Of a stretch of DNA of 64,000 nt, positions 37,410 through 46,169 are shown one piece after another. A program made the position numbers and the translations under genes. Source of the stretch: Ignavibacteria bacterium RIFOXYC2_FULL_35_21. Its GTDB lineage: Bacteria > Bacteroidota > Ignavibacteria > Kapaibacteriales > UBA2268. Each line of letters starts with the position of its first letter. The stretch's first letter is position 1. The notes beneath the pieces are model-generated. The model saw only the letters and a program-made list of their open reading frames with translations. It had not been told where the DNA came from and did no database searches. Location of the stretch: positions 53,726-117,725 of the forward strand of contig MHAY01000091.1 in the NCBI GenBank assembly GCA_001804705.1. The letters are read 5' to 3'.

Positions 37410-38156
37410 ATGCTCCTTGTTATCCCCTCATTAGCTCTTCATAATGGTAAATGCACTTTCTTTGTCAAAGGTGAAGAAGGAACCGAGCAGACATATATTA
37501 AGTATTCAGGCCAGCCTGATATGTTATGCAAATTATGGAGAAGGGAAAACGCAAAAACGATTCACATAACTGACCTGGACGTCCTTTTCGGAGGTCAAAA
37601 TGAAAGCAATCTCGAACAGATATTATCCTTAGCAAAATCGGTTGACATTCCTATACAAATACTTTCGGAATTTAAAAGCACTGATGAATGCAGGAGAATT
37701 CTTGATAGCGGAATATACAGGGTAATAATGTTTGAGTTGGCATATCGCAATCCCGATGGTGTTAGAGAACTTCTTAATGATTATACTCCTTCACGAATAG
37801 CTTTTTTGGTAAATTCACTCGATGGAAAAATCAGGTTCTGGAACAGTGAATTTAACATCAGCGATACCGACTATGTTAATTGCCTGAAAGACCTCGGTGC
37901 AACACGCATAATCATCCGCGATGAAGCAAGGTTCGACTCATTAGAAGGAGTGGATATTAACCTGCTCAAAAGAATAAGCGACCCGGACAAGTTAAAAATC
38001 ACTGTATTCGGAATGGTGAACACACCTCAACAGCTCTGGCAATTACAGGATTACGAAGAGCTTGGTATTGATTCTGTAATCATCGGAAAACCATTATATC
38101 AAAACGCATTCCCCTGCCAGAAAATCTGGCGTATGGCAGAAGCGGAGTTGGAATAA
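37410..38156 (+). CDS. HisA-like TIM-barrel protein lacking the first catalytic Asp
   Basis: 248 residues, resembling HisA: IPSLALHNGKCTFFVKGEEG at the start, then TIHITDLDVLFGGQNESNLE, IYRVIMFELAYRNPDGVREL and VNSLDGKIRFWN. In HisA the first strand carries the general acid/base Asp in a DLxxGK context; here Ala9 replaces it (LALHNGK). The second Asp (SLDGK) is kept. No other histidine genes are nearby, and it starts 2 bp after ruvA. Its reaction is probably altered or lost. It ends three bases from the convergent minus-strand gene. Confidence 0.72.
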   Translation: MLLVIPSLALHNGKCTFFVKGEEGTEQTYIKYSGQPDMLCKLWRRENAKTIHITDLDVLFGGQNESNLEQILSLAKSVDIPIQILSEFKSTDECRRILDSGIYRVIMFELAYRNPDGVRELLNDYTPSRIAFLVNSLDGKIRFWNSEFNISDTDYVNCLKDLGATRIIIRDEARFDSLEGVDINLLKRISDPDKLKITVFGMVNTPQQLWQLQDYEELGIDSVIIGKPLYQNAFPCQKIWRMAEAELE

Positions 38157-38159
38157 ATT

Positions 38160-41100
38160 TTAATGCATTATTATTATCCCTATTGTTTTATATTCATTCT
38201 CTGCCCATAGAACAGCATAGTATAATCCTTCTTTTAATTCATAAGTATAATATTCACGCTTATAAAATCCTTTATCCTGTTTTTCACTAAATATCTTATC
38301 AACGATATTTCCCATATGGTCGTACAATTCTAACTTAACATAAGCAGATTGTAAAAGTTCATAATCAAAAGTAACCGACTTATTTGCTGGATTCGGATAA
38401 GCCTCAAATTTGCCGATATAAAGTTGCGAGTTCATTTTTTCAGATTCACAAGAACCTTCGTAACATAGCGTACAACTTAAAACAGAATCAGCATCATATA
38501 AAAGTACATTAATATTGACAGAACTATCTTCTGGTACACAAACTTGTGTTAAATACATTCCAGGAGGAGAAAAATCAAAAGGAGGATCACTCAATGGATT
38601 TCTATCTTCTGAATATAACATAATTCCCGGATAATTAGGATCAAACATTTTTATATGATATATATCTGGGAAAGTGCTATTTGTATCATAATTAATAATA
38701 GTTAAACCAGCACAACAAAACGGAGGAATAGAAATTAAATCACCAATTAAATCAGGATCATCTCCGGTACCTCCACCTGAATGTTCCTCACAAGATGAGC
38801 AAATAGTCTTCAAACAAATCGTATCGCCTCTGAAATCAAGAAATACAAAATCATAACATGTGCAACAATCGAGAGCATGAGGACAACAAGTTACAAAATT
38901 AAATATCTGAGAATAATTGCTCAAATTAATCGGTACACTATCAAGAGGAATACTATGTTGAATTGAATACTCACCATATTCAGGGGGACCTGGGCATGGC
39001 CATCTATATACAGATAATCCATAATAATTATCATTACAAGATTCAAAATCATTTGATAAACTTATTAATTTTTGACATCCCACACTAGATGAATCCGGTA
39101 TGTCAGTTATTATTATATTTAAATGTTCACAACATACTGAATCATTATACCAAATTGGACAATTAAGTTCTCCGGACCAAACCCTACAACTAAGTGTCGT
39201 ATCATAGAATTTTTTCCCAGCCGATATTTCATAGGTAATAGTATTGTTGTGTGGAATACATATACTCCCCACCTGAATTGTATCATCCGGTGTAATATCG
39301 CCACTCATATAATAATAATTATATTGTGGGTCTGATTGTAATGTGTCAACCCATTCTGTTTGAGTAAATGTTAATGATTCAAAACTCATTCCATCAAAAT
39401 CAAAACTCAAAGGAAAATCAGTAAAAGTACATGAGGATTTATTAATGATGTATAAATCCCAACAACAAATTGAATCTTGTCTATCTTGAGAAATTAATTC
39501 AATTTTAAATTGTGCTGTATCATTTACAACCTCACAGCCAGTACAGGGTTTGCCACCGCTTGAATCTTGCCCACCGTTGATTAATTGAGAAACTGTTACC
39601 TTTAATATTTTTCCTTGCCCCGGAAGCATTTTTAAATTAACTGCTCCGTCCTCAGTTATTACAGTATCAACCTTGTGATAATATTTTGATTCTCTAAAAG
39701 GAGATAATAAGGTATCCAAATAATAGCTGTCGGCTCCAAGTTCATTTATGTGTAGTATATTTCCTTTAAATTCTCCTGGCGTGTTTCCATAATTAAAAGG
39801 TATATGTATTTCTCTGCAACCCAGCCTCTTCCACCAATAACTTTGCCATTTAATAGTATCGGGGGTATTTGTAGAAAATGATATCATTCCACAGCTATCC
39901 GCAAATTCAGCGTCAGAAAAAAATTTCAAATTTGTATCAATTGTTTCTTCTGAAATTGTATCAATTACCAATATTAATGGGTCAGTCCTTCGATTTTGTG
40001 CTCCTATGAAAAACAGATTTGTCATATTCGTGTCAGAAGAATGACGAAGTAGGGTAATGTCTAAGAATGTAGAATCCCACTTTTCAGGTGGATTAAACCA
40101 AGTTTGATACTTGGGACTAAAGATTTTACGAGTAAATATGCTATCATATAGTTGATTTCTGTCATTCATAATAAAATGTGAAAGAAGTGATGAATCTCCA
40201 TATTTGGCTGAATCTTGTAATTGAAAAATTTTATATCCTTTTCCATACCAAGCTGAAAGTTTTAAATCCATCAGAGTGTCCTCAACAACATCAATCCATT
40301 TATGAAATCTTGCCAATTCCGCTCTTGCCGATTTCAAACCAATATAAATTCTACTTGAATCTATACCCATCACATCAAAATTATATTTTGTACTGTCATA
40401 GTAAAGATGAAATCTATTTGGATCGTTGATTACATTTATATAATCACCTCCGATAGTGTCTGAATAAATCAAAGAATCTCCTGATGGCAGTGAATTTTGA
40501 AAATTTATCTCTTGACTTGATTGTATTCCAAGATAACCTTTTGATGTATCATTAATAAACATATCCAAAGAACCTTTTTTCCAATATAATATTCCTTTCG
40601 CTCCGAATAATATTGGATTATGAGTTATAAATCTTAATTCCTCTCCCGTACTTGGTCTATTACCCTCTAGGGTAAATGAATTAAATCCATTTGTAGTATC
40701 TCTATACCAAAATGCAGTTGCCAGCCATATATTTGCCCACCAGGGATTTTTATTAAATAATAAACTTGGATGTTTATAATAACATTGATACATTGTATAT
40801 TCAGATGCCAATTGAACATTTTCTCTATAAATTAAAGAATCATCTGGCCAATTTCTTTCATATAATAATGGATCTTCAAGAGGTAGTATCGTATCAGCTT
40901 GACTTGCACCAACTAGAAATGTTTCGTAATCTGATTCTAATGTATCATTTAAAATTCTATTTATATTTCCATTATAACCATATACATAATTAAAACATCC
41001 ACTATTACCCATAGAACTTCGTATATAAGGAATTGCTATTCCGGTACCATAAGAAATAGTTGAACCATTCCAAAATTCTTTAAACGCCGTTGAGTGATAA

Positions 41101-42479
41101 TAGTGTGGTGGTGAATTTGTTACATCAAAGGTTTCAACTCCAGCTAATGTATCAACGAGCATATTAAAATAACGATTTACAGCCCATTGTGAGGGGATAA
41201 ATTCATCAGATGCATAAAATCTATGAATTTTTATATTTCTATTATTAACATTGTTACAAGAATCTGTTTGATGAATTTCATCATCTACCATATCTCCAAA
41301 TGCCCTATCCCTATCACCACTATCAAATTTCCCGTGAAAAATTTTTCTTGCTCTTGGTGTTTCAAATCTGAACCAATCAATTGCAACGTCAAGCTTACCA
41401 TGATAAGTAACTTCTACATCAAGCTGAACTATATAATCAATAATTTTATAATGATTTTCCCACCAATCGTATTTTAATATTAAATTCTTATCAACTGTAT
41501 CACCATTAAATAAAATAAAAGCAGATAGATTGATACTATTTGTATCATAATTTGGATAGTAATCCCTCAATAACATTTCACCTTTTATAAATAATGTATC
41601 ATAATTCAATGGTGCTTCTTCCGATTTTCGGTATTTACCTCTGAATTGATGATTAATAGTACTGAATATTGAATCATTATTACCTAACCAGGATTGAATT
41701 GGTATTGAATCAAATTTAACATATCCATTAGAATATGTATAATGAGATGGATGGTATGAAGTATCTTCAAATGCCTTAACATAAGGGATTCTGATAGATA
41801 AAATAGTATCATTCCAATGATTAATAACGCTATCGGGTTGTAATGCTCTTAAATTCATTGAAAAATAGAATTTTTTCCCATTAAATAATTGATAATAATT
41901 ATAATCATTATCAGGATCGCTTGTATCATTTGTTCCATCATAATCAAGATAGTGTAATATTTTTCCATCCCAAATATTACTTAAAACCAAAGCTGGTGCC
42001 GAACCAATATTTTCTTTTAATAATTTAAATCTGCTAAAATCAACTCCCGAACTCACCGTATCTCCAACATCAAAATTTCTGTTTCTAAAACCAAACACAG
42101 CCCCCGATTTATCTCCGAATCTGGGTTTAAAATTTTCCGTTGAATCAACAGTCAATGTTGGTTCTAAATACAAAGCATGGCCATTTATTGTTCTATCAAC
42201 ATCTCTGCCCCGAATAACATAATTTTTTATAGTCGGAATATTATATGGATTATTAAATAAATCAGTTTCACCATACCATAAACTATGACAATAATTCATA
42301 TTCATAGCTTCATCAAGTTTTCTGCCAGGATTATAGAAATTAAATCCACGAATAAAATGATTAAATTCTCTTTGAATAACAGTATCATTTACACAGCTTA
42401 ATGGTGGTGGGTCAATAATATCTTGAGCGAATAAATTACCACCAATAACGAGCAGAAATAAATAATATATTGTTTTCAT
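38160..42479 (-). CDS. Large secreted T9SS cargo with paired-cysteine repeats
   Basis: 1439 residues. A signal peptide (TIYYLFLLVIGGNLFAQ) opens a ~950-residue region I do not recognise, with mixed beta structure (for example YHGKLDVAIDWFRFETPRAR). From about residue 1000 a paired-cysteine pattern recurs: SICCWDLYIINKSSC (~1005), SVCCEHLNIIITDI (~1116), FCCAGLTIINYDT (~1254), plus VTCCPHALDCCTC near 1199. A T9SS sorting domain ends it (AYPNPANKSVTFDYELLQ, then GLYYAVLWAENEYKT). It is surface-exposed, function unknown. The start lies 14 bp after the upstream WD40-like cargo gene, so they are co-transcribed. Confidence 0.75.
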   Translation of the reverse strand: MKTIYYLFLLVIGGNLFAQDIIDPPPLSCVNDTVIQREFNHFIRGFNFYNPGRKLDEAMNMNYCHSLWYGETDLFNNPYNIPTIKNYVIRGRDVDRTINGHALYLEPTLTVDSTENFKPRFGDKSGAVFGFRNRNFDVGDTVSSGVDFSRFKLLKENIGSAPALVLSNIWDGKILHYLDYDGTNDTSDPDNDYNYYQLFNGKKFYFSMNLRALQPDSVINHWNDTILSIRIPYVKAFEDTSYHPSHYTYSNGYVKFDSIPIQSWLGNNDSIFSTINHQFRGKYRKSEEAPLNYDTLFIKGEMLLRDYYPNYDTNSINLSAFILFNGDTVDKNLILKYDWWENHYKIIDYIVQLDVEVTYHGKLDVAIDWFRFETPRARKIFHGKFDSGDRDRAFGDMVDDEIHQTDSCNNVNNRNIKIHRFYASDEFIPSQWAVNRYFNMLVDTLAGVETFDVTNSPPHYYHSTAFKEFWNGSTISYGTGIAIPYIRSSMGNSGCFNYVYGYNGNINRILNDTLESDYETFLVGASQADTILPLEDPLLYERNWPDDSLIYRENVQLASEYTMYQCYYKHPSLLFNKNPWWANIWLATAFWYRDTTNGFNSFTLEGNRPSTGEELRFITHNPILFGAKGILYWKKGSLDMFINDTSKGYLGIQSSQEINFQNSLPSGDSLIYSDTIGGDYINVINDPNRFHLYYDSTKYNFDVMGIDSSRIYIGLKSARAELARFHKWIDVVEDTLMDLKLSAWYGKGYKIFQLQDSAKYGDSSLLSHFIMNDRNQLYDSIFTRKIFSPKYQTWFNPPEKWDSTFLDITLLRHSSDTNMTNLFFIGAQNRRTDPLILVIDTISEETIDTNLKFFSDAEFADSCGMISFSTNTPDTIKWQSYWWKRLGCREIHIPFNYGNTPGEFKGNILHINELGADSYYLDTLLSPFRESKYYHKVDTVITEDGAVNLKMLPGQGKILKVTVSQLINGGQDSSGGKPCTGCEVVNDTAQFKIELISQDRQDSICCWDLYIINKSSCTFTDFPLSFDFDGMSFESLTFTQTEWVDTLQSDPQYNYYYMSGDITPDDTIQVGSICIPHNNTITYEISAGKKFYDTTLSCRVWSGELNCPIWYNDSVCCEHLNIIITDIPDSSSVGCQKLISLSNDFESCNDNYYGLSVYRWPCPGPPEYGEYSIQHSIPLDSVPINLSNYSQIFNFVTCCPHALDCCTCYDFVFLDFRGDTICLKTICSSCEEHSGGGTGDDPDLIGDLISIPPFCCAGLTIINYDTNSTFPDIYHIKMFDPNYPGIMLYSEDRNPLSDPPFDFSPPGMYLTQVCVPEDSSVNINVLLYDADSVLSCTLCYEGSCESEKMNSQLYIGKFEAYPNPANKSVTFDYELLQSAYVKLELYDHMGNIVDKIFSEKQDKGFYKREYYTYELKEGLYYAVLWAENEYKTIGIIIMH

Positions 42480-42493
42480 TTTTATTTCCCGTA

Positions 42494-43780
42494 TTATTTG
42501 ACAATCTGTATTTTGAAAAGTTGAGTATTATTATTTTGATTGAATTTTATAAAATAAAATCCTGAAACTAAATTTTGTGTATCAATATTTAATGAATAAT
42601 TACCTTCAATATAATATTCATTTTTTATTGGTTTGATTATTTGTCCAATTTCATTGATAAGTTCAATATTGATATTTCCCGGTTTAATTATTCCAAATTC
42701 TATAATAAAATCTGAATTTGTTGGGTTGGGATATGAATTGAAATTATTAATAAAATTAATATTAGTTTCTTCGATCGAATTATAAATTGTTTTATACATA
42801 TAAAGCCTCGATGAAGTACTGGCCGCTATATATTTTCCATCTTTTGAAATTCCAAGAGAGCTAACAGGACCTCCAGTACTATATGTATAGACTATAGAAT
42901 TTTTCTCTAAATCCCAAACTTCAATAATATTAGAACCAGGCTGATGTGATATTATCAAATATTTTTCATCTGAAGAAAACACTATTCCCGTAATACTTGG
43001 TCCATTTGTATTTATTATTTTATAAAGGTCCATGGTATTTAAATTAAATACTCGGACTCCATTATCACTCAACCAATATTTATATGCTATGTAAGTGCAA
43101 TTAGGAGACATAAAATATACATTAGCATTTCCCAAATCTCTTAAACTATCAAGTGTGTTAATATCAAATTCAATAATGCCTCCCCAAATTATTGGCTCCT
43201 GTGGATTGTTGGGATTATTATATTCTTTGGCAATTTGTAAATAAATTTTACTTGCATCACAATTGAATTTTACCTTTTTTATATAAATACTATCTAAGCC
43301 TATTTCATTTTTAAAAACATAATTTTTAAAAATTTTGTTTGTACTAGTTTCCCAAATTTTGAATCCCTTTTTTGTTGTAGCAACAAAATATTTTCCGTCT
43401 TTTGATAAATCATGATAGCCATATTCATCAGTGCTTTCTTTTTCTAAAGATGAGCTAAAACTTTTAGTCTCCAAATCATATTTTCTAATATAATTACTTT
43501 GATTACCATAAATATGTTTACTATCCAAATCAAAAACTGGGTTTCGCATTGAAGGAATTAATTGTACCGTATCCCCTGTTTCGGTATCAAAAATTACTAT
43601 AAATGGAGAATCCCCCCAACTCATTAGATATTTTGAATCATGAGAAAAATTAAGAGTGTAGCTATAATGCGTTCTTCTCATCCAAACAGTATCTTTGTCA
43701 TTTTGCGGTATTGGTTGAGCTTGAACTGCCTGCAACATTGTGGCAATGCTCACGAACAGAAAAAATAATTTGATTTTCAT
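42494..43780 (-). CDS. Secreted WD40-like propeller with T9SS domain
   Basis: 428 residues. A signal peptide (LFFLFVSIATMLQAVQAQ) is followed by WD40/YVTN-type repeats: SHDSKYLMSWGDSPFIVIFD, LSKDGKYFVATTKKGFKIWE, FSSDEKYLIISHQPGS, ISKDGKYIAASTSSRLYMYK. The last ~85 residues are a T9SS domain (NSYPNPTNSDFIIEFGII, then GFYFIKFNQNNNTQLFKIQI). It probably serves as a surface binding scaffold. It is first of a two-gene minus-strand unit with the 1439-residue cargo. Upstream lies a strongly folded element and a possible terminator on the same strand. Confidence 0.8.
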   Translation of the reverse strand: MKIKLFFLFVSIATMLQAVQAQPIPQNDKDTVWMRRTHYSYTLNFSHDSKYLMSWGDSPFIVIFDTETGDTVQLIPSMRNPVFDLDSKHIYGNQSNYIRKYDLETKSFSSSLEKESTDEYGYHDLSKDGKYFVATTKKGFKIWETSTNKIFKNYVFKNEIGLDSIYIKKVKFNCDASKIYLQIAKEYNNPNNPQEPIIWGGIIEFDINTLDSLRDLGNANVYFMSPNCTYIAYKYWLSDNGVRVFNLNTMDLYKIINTNGPSITGIVFSSDEKYLIISHQPGSNIIEVWDLEKNSIVYTYSTGGPVSSLGISKDGKYIAASTSSRLYMYKTIYNSIEETNINFINNFNSYPNPTNSDFIIEFGIIKPGNINIELINEIGQIIKPIKNEYYIEGNYSLNIDTQNLVSGFYFIKFNQNNNTQLFKIQIVK

Positions 43781-43830
43781 AAAACACCTTCTATATATAT
43801 TTCAAAAAACTTTATTTATAAAATAAAAAC

Positions 43831-43850
43831 GGGCATATCCACATACGCCC
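43831..43850 (-). terminator. Possible intrinsic terminator on minus strand
   Basis: Read on the minus strand, GGGCgTAT...ATAtGCCC forms an eight-base stem with one mismatch, followed by GTTTTTATTTT. It lies directly 3' (minus strand) of the folded element at 43850-43958 and 50 bases before the gene starting at 43780. Confidence 0.45.
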
Positions 43851-43958
43851 TCTTATCAGGCACCGCTAAGCACCCACTACGAAAGACAATGGAATACGCC
43901 CAAACTGGGCGGATTCGCAATTGTTCATCGTAGTTAAAATAAGCGGTTTTGATAAGAG
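43850..43958. other. Strongly folded ~110-nt element (ncRNA leader or single-strand recombination site)
   Basis: One long imperfect hairpin. CTCTTATCA pairs with TGATAAGAG at the ends, then ACCGCT with AGCGGT, ACTACGA with TCGTAGT, ACAAT with ATTGT, GAAT with ATTC, and CGCCCA-aac-TGGGCG at the tip, giving 37 base pairs with small internal loops. No coding sense. It is more G+C-rich than its surroundings. A structured leader RNA for the minus-strand operon or an attC-like folded site are both possible; canonical attC core sites (GTTRRRY) were not found at its ends. Confidence 0.6.
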
Positions 43959-44239
43959 AACAAAAGAAAGCCAACGCTTACTATTTATGTAAAATTTTAT
44001 TTCTCTATTATTTCTTCTTCCTATTCCAATGTTTAACATTTCGCAACCCAATATTAGTCAAATAATTTATATTTTCCAACACTTTTTTCAAAATAAATAA
44101 TATTTATACTGAAAAAGGGAATTGACCTATTTATCATTTTCTACCACTTTCATTTTAAAACAAAAAATTTGTAATTTGGAAGATTATAGAATTTGATAAT
44201 TGATTTTATTTACTTTTTGGTGTGTGATTCATTGGTGTA

Positions 44240-44344
44240 GGGGAAGATTCCTAATCTTCCCATGTTAAATTGTTGGGGAAGATTCCATATCTTCCCATGT
44301 TAAATTGTTGGGGAAGATTTCATATCTTCCCATGTTAAATTGTT
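44240..44344. repeat. Three tandem 35-bp units, each with a hairpin
   Basis: Units at 44240-44274, 44275-44309 and 44310-44344 are nearly identical. Each begins GGGGAAGAT, runs through ATCTTCCC (an inverted repeat of eight bases) and ends ATGTTAAATTGTT. The third unit abuts the nuoG ribosome binding site AAAGGAG at 44346-44352. The rest of the 583-bp gap upstream holds the folded element at 43850 and AT-rich DNA. Confidence 0.9.
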
Positions 44345-44363
44345 CAAAGGAGATTCGGAATAA

Positions 44364-46136
44364 ATGCCAGGTATAGTATTAGATGGTCAGAAAATTGAAG
44401 CCGCCGCAGGAAAAACAGTAATCGAAGCGGCTTATGAAAATGGATTCCAAATCACACATTTCTGCTGGCATCCCGAACTCTCCGTGTCAGGCAACTGCCG
44501 CATGTGCCTCGTCGAAATCGGTATGCCAAAGCGTATGCCCGACGGCTCGATTCAGAATGATAATGAAGGCAACCCTGTTATTTCATATTTCCCGAAACTG
44601 CAAATCGCATGTGCTACTACGATTGCAGAAGGCATGCACATCAATACAAAAAAGGAAAATGTAGTTAAAGCACAGGATGCTGTAATGGAATTTCTTTTAA
44701 TCAACCATCCGCTCGACTGCCCTATTTGCGACGAAGCAGGACAATGCAAGTTGCAGGAATACGGCTATAAACATTCGGCAGGCGAAAGCAGGTTCGAAGA
44801 AGAGAAAGTACATGCTCCCAAGCGTCAGTCATGGGGACCAACAGTCGTTTTCGATGCCGAAAGATGTATCAAATGTTCACGCTGTATAAGGTTTGCACAG
44901 GAAGTCGCCAAGCAGGATGTATTAACCTTTGTAAACCGCAGTGACCATGTTACTATAGAGCTATTCGATGAAAAGCAATTCGATAATGATTATTCGATGA
45001 ACGTAATAGATATTTGCCCTGTCGGTGCCTTGACGAGCAAAGATTTTCGATTTAAGGCAAGAGTTTGGGACATGAGTTTTAATGACTCAATTTGCCCGGG
45101 ATGTGCAAGAGGATGCAACATTAAACTCGGAGTAAGGAATAACGAAATCCTTCGCATCGAGCCAAGAACAAATCCTTATGTCAATAAATACTGGATGTGC
45201 GATTACGGCAGGCTGACACAATATAAATTCGTAAACGAAAACAGGGTAACAGAACCGATGATTCGCTGGAAAAACGAACTCATTCCTTGCTCCTGGGACG
45301 AAGCATATGCCAAAGCGGAAGAATCACTGAAAAAATTAAAACCTGAAGAAATTATGTTTATCGGCTCCGGCAGGACAGCCAATGAAGGAAATTACCTGCT
45401 TGGTAAATTTGCCAGAGAGATATTTAAATCGGGAAACATTGGTTTATTCAGAGACATCGATGAATCTTTCAAAGATGATTTGCTTAAGGTCAGCGATAAA
45501 AAGCCAAATCATTTAGGCGCAGTGGAAGTAGGAATAGTCCCGGGGAAAGACGGTGTTACTGTTCAGAATCTACCTGAAAAGATGAGATATAAAAACATAA
45601 AAGCACTTTATATTATCACAGACCAGATTGTTGATTACAGGCCTATAATTGATGAGCTTGACGATTTGGAATTAATCATAGTCCATGCTTATAACCACAC
45701 TCCGTTAACAAAGAAGGCAGATATTGTTTTTGCCGCATCAACTTATGCCGAAATCGAAGGAACTTATGTGAATATTGATAAAAGAGTTCAGCATTTATCC
45801 CCTGCATTAGTTACTTCAGAAAATATGAGATTTATGGGGATGAAGATGAGCCGTCTGGATAAATTCGGTGCCCCAAATGACAGATGGACACAGCATAAAT
45901 TAAGGAACACTCTGCCCCACTGGAAAATTCTCACAAAATTAGCAGAACAGTTTAATGTGAAATGGAATTATAAATCTGCTAAGGATGTATTTAAGGAAAT
46001 TACCGAAAAAATACCTTCCTTTGCAGGAATGAGCTATGAAAAACTTATTGAATACCAGGGTTTGACTTTAGGAAAAGCCGGCCAGCCTGACCCGAAAGTT
46101 ATTAATTATGAATCGCATGTGATGAAACCGAATTAA
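44364..46136 (+). CDS. nuoG: NADH-quinone oxidoreductase subunit G
   Basis: 590 residues, short for NuoG. N-terminal [2Fe-2S] cysteines lie in ITHFCWHPELSVSGNCRMCL and LQIACATTIAEG; then the His-Cys cluster region NHPLDCPICDEAGQCKLQEY and a [4Fe-4S] set CIKCSRCIRF with DICPVGALTSKDFRFKAR. Another CPGCARGCNIKLGVRNNEIL belongs to the molybdopterin-like domain, which is truncated compared with E. coli. It belongs to the peripheral electron-transfer arm of complex I. AAAGGAG lies 12 bases before ATG 44364. nuoH follows 33 bp later. Confidence 0.93.
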   Translation: MPGIVLDGQKIEAAAGKTVIEAAYENGFQITHFCWHPELSVSGNCRMCLVEIGMPKRMPDGSIQNDNEGNPVISYFPKLQIACATTIAEGMHINTKKENVVKAQDAVMEFLLINHPLDCPICDEAGQCKLQEYGYKHSAGESRFEEEKVHAPKRQSWGPTVVFDAERCIKCSRCIRFAQEVAKQDVLTFVNRSDHVTIELFDEKQFDNDYSMNVIDICPVGALTSKDFRFKARVWDMSFNDSICPGCARGCNIKLGVRNNEILRIEPRTNPYVNKYWMCDYGRLTQYKFVNENRVTEPMIRWKNELIPCSWDEAYAKAEESLKKLKPEEIMFIGSGRTANEGNYLLGKFAREIFKSGNIGLFRDIDESFKDDLLKVSDKKPNHLGAVEVGIVPGKDGVTVQNLPEKMRYKNIKALYIITDQIVDYRPIIDELDDLELIIVHAYNHTPLTKKADIVFAASTYAEIEGTYVNIDKRVQHLSPALVTSENMRFMGMKMSRLDKFGAPNDRWTQHKLRNTLPHWKILTKLAEQFNVKWNYKSAKDVFKEITEKIPSFAGMSYEKLIEYQGLTLGKAGQPDPKVINYESHVMKPN

Positions 46137-46169
46137 TACAGAATTTGTGAAAGAAATTTATATATATTT

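Noticed and set aside
43850..43958. Integron attC site
   Set aside because: The fold is suggestive, but GTTRRRY/RYYYAAC core sites are not at the ends and no integrase is present, so only a neutral description is given.
43866..44051. Short minus-strand reading frame of 61 codons
   Set aside because: It lies across the folded palindromic element and has no domain, ribosome site or neighbours to support it.
44240..44344. CRISPR-like tandem repeat array
   Set aside because: The three 35-bp units follow each other without spacers and no cas gene is nearby; they are simple tandem repeats.
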